Below are positions 35,330-43,819 of a DNA stretch of 64,000 nt, one piece after another. The position numbers were made by a program, and so were the translations under genes. Each line of letters starts with the position of its first letter. The first letter of the stretch is position 1. The stretch is taken from assembly GCA_910578195.1 (NCBI GenBank), contig CAJTOY010000003.1, positions 186,001 through 250,000 of the forward strand, read 5' to 3'. A model generated the notes under the pieces. The model did no database searches. It was not told the DNA's origin and saw only the letters and a program-made list of their open reading frames with translations. Source of the DNA: an uncultured Christensenella sp. Lineage in GTDB: Bacteria > Bacillota > Clostridia > Christensenellales > Borkfalkiaceae.

Positions 35330-37558
35330 ATGGCATTAAGGGTGAATCACAAACTCGTTAAGCAACGTCTTAACGAAAAACGTAGCAGTATATCAGACCG
35401 CCAATTCTTCGTGTCTCGCATTTTAGCGGGACATTTTGAAGATATGGCGGCAGTGCAGACACGTCGTTACAACTATCAGCGTCGTGTTCGCGTAGTGATT
35501 GTTTGGGAACCTAAAAACAAAGACATCGCCTGTACGGACAATATGAAAATATGGATCAATGCAGGACATCCGATGGTAACAAACGTTAAGGGCAGGGAAA
35601 ACCGGTATCACATAATTTGCGGGCTATTTGCTCACGAATTGGGACACGTTCTCTATACTGATTTCCTTTCATCTCAGACACACGCAAATTATTTAGCGGC
35701 ATATCGTTGGTATCCGACACCGCCCGTTTTCACAATGCCGGCGGACGTGAGACGCGAAAATGAGTTTTGGGAGTATGTCAAGCTTGACAAGATGAATCTT
35801 GCAGTTGCGCAACAGATTGTGCATCATATCAGCAATATTCTCGAGGACGGCTATATCGAAAACCGAATTCTGAACAACTTTCCCGGAACGCTTGGTTGCG
35901 GACTGGAAGAGGTTCGTGCTTCGCAGTTTGAGGAAATGCCGACGGTAACACAGCTTATCGAAAAAGAAGAAAACGGCGAGATGCATATTTGCGAAAGCAT
36001 GTTCCAGCTTATGTTGGCTTATGCAAAGTTCGGAGAAATCAAGTACGGTGATGAACCGTTGTCGGATATTCGTATTAAAACGGTTTTCGGACTTTTAAAC
36101 GAAATTGATGACGCAGTCAAAACCCGTTCCAGCAAGACTCGTTTGGGTATAGTAAACCTGATACTTATTCGTTGCTGGGATTACATAAAAGAGTATTGTG
36201 AAATTTGCAAAGAGAAGCAAAAGGAAGCAGCGGAAGCCGATTTGAGTGCAGACATTTCTGAAACGGTCGCAGGAATGATGAGAAAATCTATGTCGGGCGG
36301 CAGTTCACTCGGTAAGGGTACAAGTATGCCCGTACCTGAGAAAGACGGTGAGGAAGAAGCAAGTGCCACAGAAAAAAGCAGAGCGGCGACCAAAACAGAA
36401 GCTGAATCGGAGAAAAATGAAGAAAACTCCGAAACAGCAGGCTCTAAGTCGGAGTCCGAAGGTGAAGAAGAGGGTACGAAAGGCGAGACGGAAGAACCGC
36501 TTTCGGACGTTTCCGAAACCGAAACCGGAAGATTGCCGCTCGTGCAAACAACTGAAGTTTCCGTACCTGAAGGCGGCACCGTTGAATACGAAGAGTACAA
36601 ACGTGAAGTCTATGACAAAGCCGCATCAGACATTGACCGAATGCTGGATAAAATGGCAGAAAAAGCAGCCTGTAAGGAAATGGAGAACGAACGACTTTCC
36701 GAATTGAATGAGTTCGCTCAAAATATCTCTTACGGCAACATCCATTCCGGCGTTAATATCCGCGTAAACCGCATAACTGAAGTGGACGACGTTCTCATTG
36801 AACAGTACCAAGCTATTTGCGGACCGCTCTTAAATATTTCAAGGCAGCTTAAAAAGAATTTAGTTAAGCAGCTCGAAGATAGCAGACGCGGTGGGAAGCA
36901 AACGGGATTACTTATGGGGCGCAAACTTGATACGCACGCAATTCATCGTAATGACGGGAAGCTGTTCTACAAGAATGTGTTACCGAATGAAACTCCCGAA
37001 TTGGCTGTAGGCTTACTGTTGGATGAATCTGGTTCTATGGGCTGTTGTGATCGCTGCACTTATGCAAGAGCGGCGGCAATCATTCTTTATGATTTTTGTC
37101 GTAGCTTAAATATTCCGGTTACAGTCTACGGACACAGCACCGGAGCCAGAAGCGACCAAACCGTACAGCTGTATTCTTATGCAGAGTTTGACAGTATCGA
37201 TAACGACGACAGGTACAGGATGATGGATATTCGGGCGCGAAACAACAACCGCGACGGTGCACCTTTGCGGTACGTTGCGGAACAGCTTGTAGCGCGTCCC
37301 GAACAAGTTAAAATCCTAATACTGGTATCAGACGGTCAACCTGCAGACTACGGTTATATGGGAACCGCAGCAGAAGAAGATTTGCGCGGCATTAGAAAAG
37401 AGTATCAGAGAAAAGGTGTATTGTTTGTGGCCGCCGCCATTGGCGACGATAAGCAGAACATCGAGCGCATCTATGGTGATTCCTTTATGGACATTACCGA
37501 TTTGCAGCAATTACCTGTAAAACTGACTTCGGTAGTGAAGCGGCATATTCGGGTATGA
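35330..37558 (+). CDS. Metallopeptidase-like/VWA-domain protein
   Basis: 742 residues in three parts. The N-terminal 300 residues contain AHELGHVLYTD with the zinc-peptidase-like pattern H102-E-L-G-H106, as in the putative metallopeptidase half of the DUF2201 family. Residues about 315-420 are low-complexity Glu/Ser/Thr. The C-terminal part has a VWA domain with a MIDAS motif DESGSMG at about 565 and a VSDGQPADYG segment near 667. With the MoxR-like ATPase it forms a known type of two-gene chaperone pair; substrate unknown. AAGGAGG precedes the start, and the hairpin at 37579 follows. Confidence 0.8.
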   Translation: MALRVNHKLVKQRLNEKRSSISDRQFFVSRILAGHFEDMAAVQTRRYNYQRRVRVVIVWEPKNKDIACTDNMKIWINAGHPMVTNVKGRENRYHIICGLFAHELGHVLYTDFLSSQTHANYLAAYRWYPTPPVFTMPADVRRENEFWEYVKLDKMNLAVAQQIVHHISNILEDGYIENRILNNFPGTLGCGLEEVRASQFEEMPTVTQLIEKEENGEMHICESMFQLMLAYAKFGEIKYGDEPLSDIRIKTVFGLLNEIDDAVKTRSSKTRLGIVNLILIRCWDYIKEYCEICKEKQKEAAEADLSADISETVAGMMRKSMSGGSSLGKGTSMPVPEKDGEEEASATEKSRAATKTEAESEKNEENSETAGSKSESEGEEEGTKGETEEPLSDVSETETGRLPLVQTTEVSVPEGGTVEYEEYKREVYDKAASDIDRMLDKMAEKAACKEMENERLSELNEFAQNISYGNIHSGVNIRVNRITEVDDVLIEQYQAICGPLLNISRQLKKNLVKQLEDSRRGGKQTGLLMGRKLDTHAIHRNDGKLFYKNVLPNETPELAVGLLLDESGSMGCCDRCTYARAAAIILYDFCRSLNIPVTVYGHSTGARSDQTVQLYSYAEFDSIDNDDRYRMMDIRARNNNRDGAPLRYVAEQLVARPEQVKILILVSDGQPADYGYMGTAAEEDLRGIRKEYQRKGVLFVAAAIGDDKQNIERIYGDSFMDITDLQQLPVKLTSVVKRHIRV

Positions 37559-37578
37559 AATTCAAAACAAAATCAGTT

Positions 37579-37612
37579 AGGGCAGTCGAGCTTTATCGGC
37601 TGCCCTGATAAT
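37579..37612 (+). terminator. Hairpin after VWA gene
   Basis: AGGGCAGTCGA/TCGGCTGCCCT (37579-37589/37596-37606), one G.U pair, with a weak T-tract. Confidence 0.6.
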
Positions 37613-37631
37613 TTACAAAAGGAGAACTATT

Positions 37632-38129
37632 ATGAAACTAAATTATGAACTGGTCGGCACGCTTAATATAACTGCTGACGAAATCGATATCACTGATCCT
37701 TGTTACGATAAGGACGTGTGGTGTCGCACTCGAAAGCCCATTACTCCCGGAGAATACAACTGCTATGTCGGTATAGGAAGCAATAAAAACTGGGGAACCC
37801 GTGTTTATATGCTCATTCTTTTGGCGGCGGACGTGGATTTAGACTCCAAAGGTGATGTGGAAAATGTAGGTACTATCGGCGTAGACGCTGGTATGGCTGG
37901 ATTCTTTGAAAACAAACCGGATTATTCCGATGATGAATGGAATAAGATTTGCGATTACGTTTTCGAGGGCTTCGGAACAGGCGACTCAAAAAAACATTGG
38001 ATAGTTGATGCCGACACACCGTTACGGTGTAAAGGATTTTTCAGCGAGTCTGGTATTGGTGACGGCGAATATGTTGTTTATCAGTTAAATAAACGCAATA
38101 GAATTGTTGGCTATAAACTCGCATTTTAA
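37632..38129 (+). CDS. DUF4241-like protein
   Basis: 165 residues. The segment TIGVDAGMAGFFENK near 84 matches the VDAG motif of DUF4241, and DITDPCYDKDVWC at the start resembles related short members. Soluble, strand-rich. AAAAGGAG precedes the ATG. Function of the family unknown to me; the assignment is from the motif alone. Confidence 0.55.
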   Translation: MKLNYELVGTLNITADEIDITDPCYDKDVWCRTRKPITPGEYNCYVGIGSNKNWGTRVYMLILLAADVDLDSKGDVENVGTIGVDAGMAGFFENKPDYSDDEWNKICDYVFEGFGTGDSKKHWIVDADTPLRCKGFFSESGIGDGEYVVYQLNKRNRIVGYKLAF

Positions 38130-38140
38130 CGGAGGCGGCT

Positions 38141-38587
38141 ATGAAAAAAGTTTATTTTGCAGCACCGCTTTTTTGTAAGAGCGAAAGAGATTTTAACTGT
38201 GCTTTAACGGAGATTCTTGAAGAACATGGCTATAAGGTCTTTCTTCCGCAACGTGACGGGTATGAGGCAATAGAATTAATGGGCATGTCCGAGTCGGAAA
38301 AGGTAAAACTGATTTTCGATAAAGACACATCTGAGATATTGAATTCGGACGTTTTCTTCATGGTTTTAGACGGGAGAGTACCGGATGATGGCGCTTGTGT
38401 AGAGCTTGGAATAGCTTATGCAAACGGCAAAAAATGCTACGGTGTTAAGACGGATGCTCGTTCATTAGAATACTATATGGATTTAAATCCGCTGATTGCC
38501 GGTTGCTTCTCAAAAATTTTCTATGGCAGAGGTGAGGATTCTTTATATACAGAGTTGAAGCTCTTTTTAGAAAAGCAATCCTTATAA
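38141..38587 (+). CDS. Nucleoside 2-deoxyribosyltransferase-like protein
   Basis: 148 residues. YFAAPLFCKSERDF at the start, a VFFMVLDGRVPDDGACVELGIA stretch near 80 with the catalytic Glu in VELG, and a closing YMDLNPLIAGC fit the family that breaks or transfers the deoxyribose-base bond of nucleotides. In mobile elements such enzymes may act in nucleotide salvage or in altering NAD- or nucleotide-based signals (inference). GGAGGCGGC precedes the ATG. A second, more distant member is at 59427. Confidence 0.8.
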   Translation: MKKVYFAAPLFCKSERDFNCALTEILEEHGYKVFLPQRDGYEAIELMGMSESEKVKLIFDKDTSEILNSDVFFMVLDGRVPDDGACVELGIAYANGKKCYGVKTDARSLEYYMDLNPLIAGCFSKIFYGRGEDSLYTELKLFLEKQSL

Positions 38588-38611
38588 AAATTTACGGAGG
38601 ACTAAAATTTT

Positions 38612-39043
38612 ATGGAATTAGTATTATTCAAAGATTTATTAGATGACGATGCTGAACCCCAGTATGGTCTTTTAGAAGACAGGGACGAACCGAGTGTTGT
38701 TTGTTTATGCTGCGGTAGTGAAGTTGAGTTCGGTGATTATGAGATTATCGAGCGACTTCCTTGGCAGGATTTTTCATCGGCAGTCAAACAAAGCAAGAAG
38801 AGCAAGTATGTTGTGTGCATGGATTCTTCGTGGGTAAGAGATTCGCAAATGCTGGACACATCGGGACTTACTGACAGTGAGTTTAACGATGTTATGGACA
38901 GCGACAACGATAACTTTTATCGCGATATGGAACCCAATCCGTTCATAGCAATAATCGAAGCCGCATCGGAAGATGAGGCATGTCAGAAAGCAGCAGAGCA
39001 GAAGCGCTACGACAAGCGTTGTCTGTTCGCAATAAAAATTTAA
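38612..39043 (+). CDS. Hypothetical protein with cysteine pair, 143 aa
   Basis: Acidic protein with VVCLCCGSEVEFGDYE near 30 and SKYVVCMDSSWV later, ending in IEAASEDEACQKAAEQKRYD, a helix like those of short SPFH/DpnD-type regulators. CGGAGG precedes the ATG. No family recognised. Confidence 0.55.
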   Translation: MELVLFKDLLDDDAEPQYGLLEDRDEPSVVCLCCGSEVEFGDYEIIERLPWQDFSSAVKQSKKSKYVVCMDSSWVRDSQMLDTSGLTDSEFNDVMDSDNDNFYRDMEPNPFIAIIEAASEDEACQKAAEQKRYDKRCLFAIKI

Positions 39044-39062
39044 TTTAACAGGAGATAAAAAT

Positions 39063-40172
39063 ATGCATTTTATAACACTTGTCGCCGTAGAAGTCGGCGA
39101 TTATCCTATCTGCAAAATAGCTGATGCAAGAATCAATGCTGAAATAGCTGCTTTGTCTAAAATCAAAGCTGATTCAATTCCCGATAAGGTGCTTGTTAAG
39201 TGCCGTCTTACGGAATTGAGATCACTCACCAATTCATTCGCAAGGGCAGTTGATAGTGCAGTCGAGTATAAACTTGAACCATACTGTGAATGCACCGAGA
39301 ATGAAGAATACTTGGAGTTTATGGACGAAACCGAAAATCTCAAACAGCAGTATGAGTCTGGTGAAGACTGTATTAAGCTTCCAAGTGGCAAAATCGTGCA
39401 GGCATATTCCATGCACAATAAGTTCTGCATTAAGGATGGTCTCGTTTATGAAAAGAATTTCGGACAATTAAAGCAGGACAAACGCTCCAAAAGAGCTAAA
39501 AAGATGATTGCGCTTCCGCAGTATCCATTCAAAAAGCTTTATAAGACATTCGAAGAGTTTGCCGAGAAATATTGTGGCTACAACTACGATGAAGAGAAAG
39601 AAGCTTATGGATATTACTGCAATCCAAACTCGTTCTGGGATTGGTACAGAATAGGAGGACGTTGGCCTTGCTTGTTCCTTGTAAAAGCTGATTGCGAGGA
39701 GTATGCTCCCGGCAATTATGATGAGGACTACAAAATGCCTACACCGCCTGAAGGATATAAGTGGGCAAGCGCGGCAAGGAAAAAAGATATTCAGTGGGCG
39801 GCTCTCATTGAGTTCAAGAAAAAGCGTATGGCAGAGCGTTTTGAGTTCTTGCGCAGTGCTTTTGAGAAGAAGGAACTGCCCAAAGATGAGTGGTACTTAA
39901 AACTGAAGGAAGACGGCATTTACGACTATGAAAATTACGCAGTTTATCTAAACGGAGAGTCTTTCGAGGACAATCTGATTCGCCGTAAGTACCTTGTCGA
40001 TTCCGATTATTTGTCCTTACCTTGCTACTATGTTGATGATGAATATTGGCATACGCAAAGCGGTTGGTGGGGCAGTTCGGATGATGACGGAGAGTGGAAA
40101 GAAAAACTCAAAAAGTTCTATGACAGTCTTTCCGACGATGCTGTTCTGGTAAGCGTTGATTGTCACGATTAA
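39063..40172 (+). CDS. Hypothetical protein with NPNSFWDWYRIGGRW segment, 369 aa
   Basis: Acidic, aromatic-rich soluble protein. The NPNSFWDWYRIGGRW segment near 195 is a striking tryptophan-rich stretch that I recall from uncharacterised phage and mobile-element proteins. The C-terminus carries WHTQSGWWGSSDDDGEW. No catalytic motif. AACAGGAG precedes the ATG. Its stop is 16 bases before the Api92-like gene. Confidence 0.6.
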   Translation: MHFITLVAVEVGDYPICKIADARINAEIAALSKIKADSIPDKVLVKCRLTELRSLTNSFARAVDSAVEYKLEPYCECTENEEYLEFMDETENLKQQYESGEDCIKLPSGKIVQAYSMHNKFCIKDGLVYEKNFGQLKQDKRSKRAKKMIALPQYPFKKLYKTFEEFAEKYCGYNYDEEKEAYGYYCNPNSFWDWYRIGGRWPCLFLVKADCEEYAPGNYDEDYKMPTPPEGYKWASAARKKDIQWAALIEFKKKRMAERFEFLRSAFEKKELPKDEWYLKLKEDGIYDYENYAVYLNGESFEDNLIRRKYLVDSDYLSLPCYYVDDEYWHTQSGWWGSSDDDGEWKEKLKKFYDSLSDDAVLVSVDCHD

Positions 40173-40188
40173 CAAGGAGGACAAGACT

Positions 40189-40857
40189 ATGCCTAATTGG
40201 TGTTCTACTGGAATTACATTTTACTCGGAACACAAAAAAGAGATAAAAATGCTCAAACAAAGAATCGTTGAGATTTACAACGGACCGGCAACACGAGAAA
40301 ATGATTTTGGAAAAGGTTGGCTGGGGGATTATGCTAATAAGTTTTACCCTGAGATCGGCTCCGAAAAAATTAATTGCAGAGGTTGTATCGGTCATATCGA
40401 TGACACTGTGCTCCATGTGGACAAGTATTTTGCATTTAGCATAAGTACCGAAACCGCATGGAGTGCAAAAATAGGCTTATGGTTTAAGATTTTAAAAGAT
40501 TTTTACCCTGACATAAAATTGGCTTATATAGCTGAAGAAAGTGGCAACGTTTACTACGTAAAGTGGGATGAGACAGGCAAGTTTTATCCTGAAGAATATT
40601 ACGTTGATATCTGTTACCCGACGGCAGAGGGAGAAATCGAATATATCGAAGACCATGCATTTTATTCTTTGGGGGGAATTCATAACTGGCTCAAAGAAAA
40701 CTTGCCTTTTGATTTTGAAAAGAAAGATGATGTAGATGAGCTGGAGACGGAGATAATTTCCAAACTTGATGAATGTGAAAACTCGGATGAGTATTTCTGT
40801 ACGATTGCTAAATACGACAAAATACATCCGAATGAATTTGAATTCCAAAATAATTAA
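40189..40857 (+). CDS. Api92-like (DUF1281-type) protein
   Basis: 222 residues from the ATG at 40189, after AAGGAGGAC; an in-frame ATG at 40156 is inside the previous gene. The N-terminus MPNWCSTGITFYS carries the PNWC mark of Api92-like phage proteins. Further on are RGCIGHIDDTVLHVD and strands with aromatic clusters. Role unknown; related proteins occur on phages and mobile elements. Confidence 0.65.
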   Translation: MPNWCSTGITFYSEHKKEIKMLKQRIVEIYNGPATRENDFGKGWLGDYANKFYPEIGSEKINCRGCIGHIDDTVLHVDKYFAFSISTETAWSAKIGLWFKILKDFYPDIKLAYIAEESGNVYYVKWDETGKFYPEEYYVDICYPTAEGEIEYIEDHAFYSLGGIHNWLKENLPFDFEKKDDVDELETEIISKLDECENSDEYFCTIAKYDKIHPNEFEFQNN

Positions 40858-40871
40858 CAGGAGGATTAAAA

Positions 40872-41477
40872 ATGATTTTAAACAAATCGAATGAAGTCTT
40901 CGAGTTTGAAGGCAAAAAATTTAAGATAGGCGACGAAGTAATCGTCAATTCAGTAGATGCAGATTATGAGGGGCTTATAGGTGTAATAACCGAGATTCGT
41001 GATGGTGAAGATAAAGAAACGGATAACGAAACGCCGGATATTTACTGTAACTTTTTTGAACCTGTAATTCCTGCTGAAATTGATCAACTCGAAAAGCGTT
41101 TTTCGGCAATATTTCAAGAACCGAGAAAACTGGAAGACATAAATCTTGACCAGGTAATTATGGCACCGGAAATGATTGATGTTATTGCCGAGTTAGAGAA
41201 AGAGACCGCAGGAAAAATCGTCTATACCATAACAGACGACTGGGCAGCTCATGGCGAACATGACACGACAGTAGAAGTGCGCTCTAATTTGCGCTCAGCG
41301 AAAGTATGCATGCGTGAAATGATGCGGAAAGCCGTTAAATACGGCGGTGTATTTGAACATCGTGGAGAAGAGTGTTTTGTTGAAGACACTTCAGAAATGA
41401 CATATCATGCATACATTGAAGGGTTCGATGAAAGCACTCATTATTGGGTATGTATTCAGGAAAAGCAAATACGATAG
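40872..41477 (+). CDS. Hypothetical protein, 201 aa, with KOW-like start
   Basis: The first 60 residues (GKKFKIGDEVIVNSVDADYE, LIGVITEIRDG) read like a small KOW/SH3-type barrel, common in nucleic-acid-binding proteins. An acidic middle and a helical, Cys/His-containing end follow (EHRGEECFVEDTSEM). ACAGGAGG precedes the ATG, and a hairpin follows at 41496. Confidence 0.6.
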   Translation: MILNKSNEVFEFEGKKFKIGDEVIVNSVDADYEGLIGVITEIRDGEDKETDNETPDIYCNFFEPVIPAEIDQLEKRFSAIFQEPRKLEDINLDQVIMAPEMIDVIAELEKETAGKIVYTITDDWAAHGEHDTTVEVRSNLRSAKVCMREMMRKAVKYGGVFEHRGEECFVEDTSEMTYHAYIEGFDESTHYWVCIQEKQIR

Positions 41478-41495
41478 ACAAGCAGCAGAAAGTTG

Positions 41496-41525
41496 GCGGG
41501 GCTGATACATTCAGCCCCGCTATCT
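41496..41525 (+). terminator. Hairpin, GC-rich
   Basis: GCGGGGCTGA/TCAGCCCCGC (41496-41505/41511-41520), perfect 10 bp, but only TATCT follows. Terminator or mRNA 3' stabiliser. Confidence 0.6.
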
Positions 41526-41549
41526 AAAAACAATTTAGGAGAAATTTTT

Positions 41550-41966
41550 ATGATAAGAATTACAACAAAAGTAGGCGACCTTTTTATGGAAGCCGAAAAC
41601 GAAAGGGAGGAATCAGACCGCATAAAGCTGTACGATTCCTATTCCAGATATTTAGAGTATCTTCCGCTTGAAAGCGTCTCACCTTATGAAACGGTTGCTC
41701 AATATTGCAACAAGGTAATTCGTAGGCTTGAAGAGTGCGATTCTGTGGACGAAATTCTTAAATATCTCGGTATCAGTTCCTATACAACAGGACAATCGTG
41801 GACTCACTTGCTGGAATACATTTATTCGTTTGATGGCTATGACTACGATTCGGAAGCCGATAGGTATTATGAATTGCCGAGCGGTGAAGAGATAACAAGG
41901 TTTACCGTATTGGCAAACGATTGTGTAAACATTATCGGCAGTACATACGTCCTGAGATGCAATTAG
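41550..41966 (+). CDS. Hypothetical protein, 138 aa
   Basis: From the ATG at 41550 after TTAGGAG; the in-frame ATG at 41493 would start inside the hairpin. Contains YDSYSRYLEYLPLES, helices, and a strand-turn stretch FDGYDYDSEADRYYELPSGEEI. Soluble and acidic. No family recognised. Confidence 0.6.
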   Translation: MIRITTKVGDLFMEAENEREESDRIKLYDSYSRYLEYLPLESVSPYETVAQYCNKVIRRLEECDSVDEILKYLGISSYTTGQSWTHLLEYIYSFDGYDYDSEADRYYELPSGEEITRFTVLANDCVNIIGSTYVLRCN

Positions 41967-41975
41967 GAGGCGGCT

Positions 41976-42146
41976 ATGGATAAGAAAATCAGATATTCCG
42001 CAAAAAATATGCGCCCTGATTGTAACGAAAGAGATTGCTTTACTTGCAATTACTTTGATCACAGCAAGGGCTATTGTTCAGCGGATAAAGAAATTAAAGA
42101 CTGTTCCTATTGCAAAAACGCATTTACGGTTGGATCCCGACAATGA
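41976..42146 (+). CDS. Cysteine-rich small protein, 56 aa
   Basis: MDKKIRYSAKNMRPD is followed by CNERDCFTCNYF, YCSADKEIKDCSYCK: seven cysteines in 56 residues, so metal-binding is likely. TTAGGAGGCGGC precedes the ATG. The frame closes at 42146, but the next frame continues with a separate conserved-looking domain that has no good start of its own; the two may be one split gene. Confidence 0.6.
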   Translation: MDKKIRYSAKNMRPDCNERDCFTCNYFDHSKGYCSADKEIKDCSYCKNAFTVGSRQ

Positions 42147-42378
42147 TTTAAGCTATATGTCAATCGGGCGCTGCGACAACGGCTTTGGAGCATTTAATTG
42201 TTCCACTGCCTTATATCGTCCGCCGGTAAAAATCATAGTCCAAAAGTATCAGGAAGAAATCAAACAAAACGTAGACGTAATTTATTACACGCCGGCATTT
42301 TGTCCGATGTGTGGTAGGAAGATAGTCGAAAACGAAAAGTTCTTAAAAGAAGAACAGGAAAGAAAAAACGAAAAATAA
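42130..42378 (+). CDS. Zinc-finger-like protein lacking a clear start (possible second half of a split gene)
   Basis: The frame open from 42055 to 42378 becomes protein-like at LDPDNDLSYMSIGRC (TTG at 42130 or ATG at 42157) and ends with FCPMCGRKIVENE, a CXXC knuckle. No Shine-Dalgarno site precedes any candidate start. The preceding 56-residue cysteine-rich ORF runs into this frame with a one-base shift. A +1 frameshift, a sequencing error or a re-initiation by coupling would each explain the layout. Confidence 0.45.
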   Translation: MDPDNDLSYMSIGRCDNGFGAFNCSTALYRPPVKIIVQKYQEEIKQNVDVIYYTPAFCPMCGRKIVENEKFLKEEQERKNEK

Positions 42379-42396
42379 AACTACAGGAGAACAAAA

Positions 42397-43122
42397 ATGG
42401 GATGGAGCTATTACAGACCACAAGGTCGAATCGACAGGTTAACCGAATGCCGTAATGTGTTTGGAAGAGAACCGAGTTGGGCAACTATAGTAAAAGACGC
42501 TTTAGTAGACGATGTTTATTACGCGGCTATGCGAAGCACTAAGACAAACAAAGTATGGGCGTTGATCGTTATGACGGACGTTGCGGACGGTGAATTCGGT
42601 TATAAAGATATGGATGAAACGATGGGACCGTTCTATTACGATTGTCCCAATACGATACTGAAATTGCTGTCGCCGACAGATAACGAATACGCAAAGACTT
42701 GGCGTGAAAAATGTTATGCCAATACCAATAAGCGTAAACCAACAAAACCGAAAAAGGATCCGCTGGACGAATTGAGAAAGTATCTCAACTACGAGTTCAG
42801 TTCTGGACCTGATACGGGAAAGGATTATAAGACTTTCCAGAACAAGTATATCAACTATCTTCGCAGGCTCTGCCACGAAAACGGTTGGGAACTTGCTAAT
42901 GTCGGTCGGAATCATTATTGCTTTTCTTGCTTTATAAAGAGCGCGGATGAGAAGTACATCTATTTGTCAATAGACGATGTTCGCGGGTTCAGACCTGAAT
43001 GGTACGAAAGAGTGCTTATTCGGATTGCGGACCATGAAAAGGACTATCGTGGCAGAGGCAATAATTATACTTCGCTCGAAGACTTGCAAGATAATGTAAC
43101 AAGACTCCTGCGCTGTGCGTAA
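42397..43122 (+). CDS. DUF6927-like protein
   Basis: 241 residues. The start MGWSYYRPQGRIDRLTEC and FYYDCPNTILKLLSPTDNE near 88 match what I recall of DUF6927, including CP..IL.LL.PTDNEYA..WR.KCY. The C-terminal 120 residues are a separate, basic region starting KPTKPKKDP and ending LEDLQDNVTRLLRCA. Family function unknown. ACAGGAG precedes the ATG. Confidence 0.65.
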   Translation: MGWSYYRPQGRIDRLTECRNVFGREPSWATIVKDALVDDVYYAAMRSTKTNKVWALIVMTDVADGEFGYKDMDETMGPFYYDCPNTILKLLSPTDNEYAKTWREKCYANTNKRKPTKPKKDPLDELRKYLNYEFSSGPDTGKDYKTFQNKYINYLRRLCHENGWELANVGRNHYCFSCFIKSADEKYIYLSIDDVRGFRPEWYERVLIRIADHEKDYRGRGNNYTSLEDLQDNVTRLLRCA

Positions 43123-43135
43123 AAGGAGAAAAATA

Positions 43136-43252
43136 GTGATGTGCTATAACTGGTGTAACGGTTGGTGTATGGTCTCGCCGTGTGGAGGGCAGTGTCCGTT
43201 CGAAGAAGACGAACAGCCTGATTGCGCCGAATACGAAGAAGACACACTCTAA
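43136..43252 (+). CDS. Cysteine-rich microprotein, 37-38 aa
   Basis: GTG (43136) or ATG (43139) follows AAAAGGAGAAAAATA. The peptide reads MCYNWCNGWCMVSPCGG, then QCPFEEDEQPDC and an acidic end. Six cysteines in 37 residues, with Trp-flanked pairs, suggest a folded metal-binding or disulfide-rich peptide. The RBS, the spacing to both neighbours and the following RBS support a real gene. Confidence 0.55.
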   Translation: MMCYNWCNGWCMVSPCGGQCPFEEDEQPDCAEYEEDTL

Positions 43253-43264
43253 AAGGAGCAAAAC

Positions 43265-43819
43265 ATGAACAAAAGAAAATATAAGAAAAAATGTAACGCC
43301 TTATTTAAAAAGGCAAAAAAACTTAATGTAAGACTGGAATTTAACCCTGAAGAATTTGATTGTCATAGATTGGATTGTATTTGGTATGGCGGTACAATTG
43401 CGATGATAAAAGTTTCGGATACATTTGCAATTCAATTAAGGGCTGAAGGTGACGTGCGTGCCTGTTTGACTGATCAAAACGGTGATGTTATTGCAAGCGT
43501 AAAAGACAAAAATAATTGCGGTGCCTTTGCTGACGAAATGCGAGCGTATTTTAAAACTGATAAGCAGTTGTATGCAACTATGGATAATGAAAAACTTACT
43601 CTTGGAGACAATAATTGGATTGAGTATGACGGCATAGTCAAAGAGGACGCATCCGATGAACGAGGAACGTTTATAGATCTCGGTATGATATGCGACAATT
43701 TTTTGGACAATAACGTTTTATTTGCCGTTGAACAAGTATTGGATTCAATTGAGAAAATTAAAGCTGAAATCATTGATATTGCCGATGTTGAATACGGCAT
43801 CAAGGTAGGTGACGTATGA
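43265..43819 (+). CDS. Hypothetical protein, 184 aa
   Basis: A basic start (MNKRKYKKKCNALFKKAKKL) precedes an acidic, strand-rich body with IWYGGTIAMIKVSDTFAIQL and LGDNNWIEYDGIV. No family recognised. AAAAGGAGC precedes the ATG. The stop overlaps the next start (GTATGAG). Confidence 0.6.
   Translation: MNKRKYKKKCNALFKKAKKLNVRLEFNPEEFDCHRLDCIWYGGTIAMIKVSDTFAIQLRAEGDVRACLTDQNGDVIASVKDKNNCGAFADEMRAYFKTDKQLYATMDNEKLTLGDNNWIEYDGIVKEDASDERGTFIDLGMICDNFLDNNVLFAVEQVLDSIEKIKAEIIDIADVEYGIKVGDV

Noticed and set aside
36181..36600. Antisense Ser/Pro-rich ORF inside the VWA gene
   Set aside because: It mirrors the Glu/Ser low-complexity linker; no RBS or homologous pattern.
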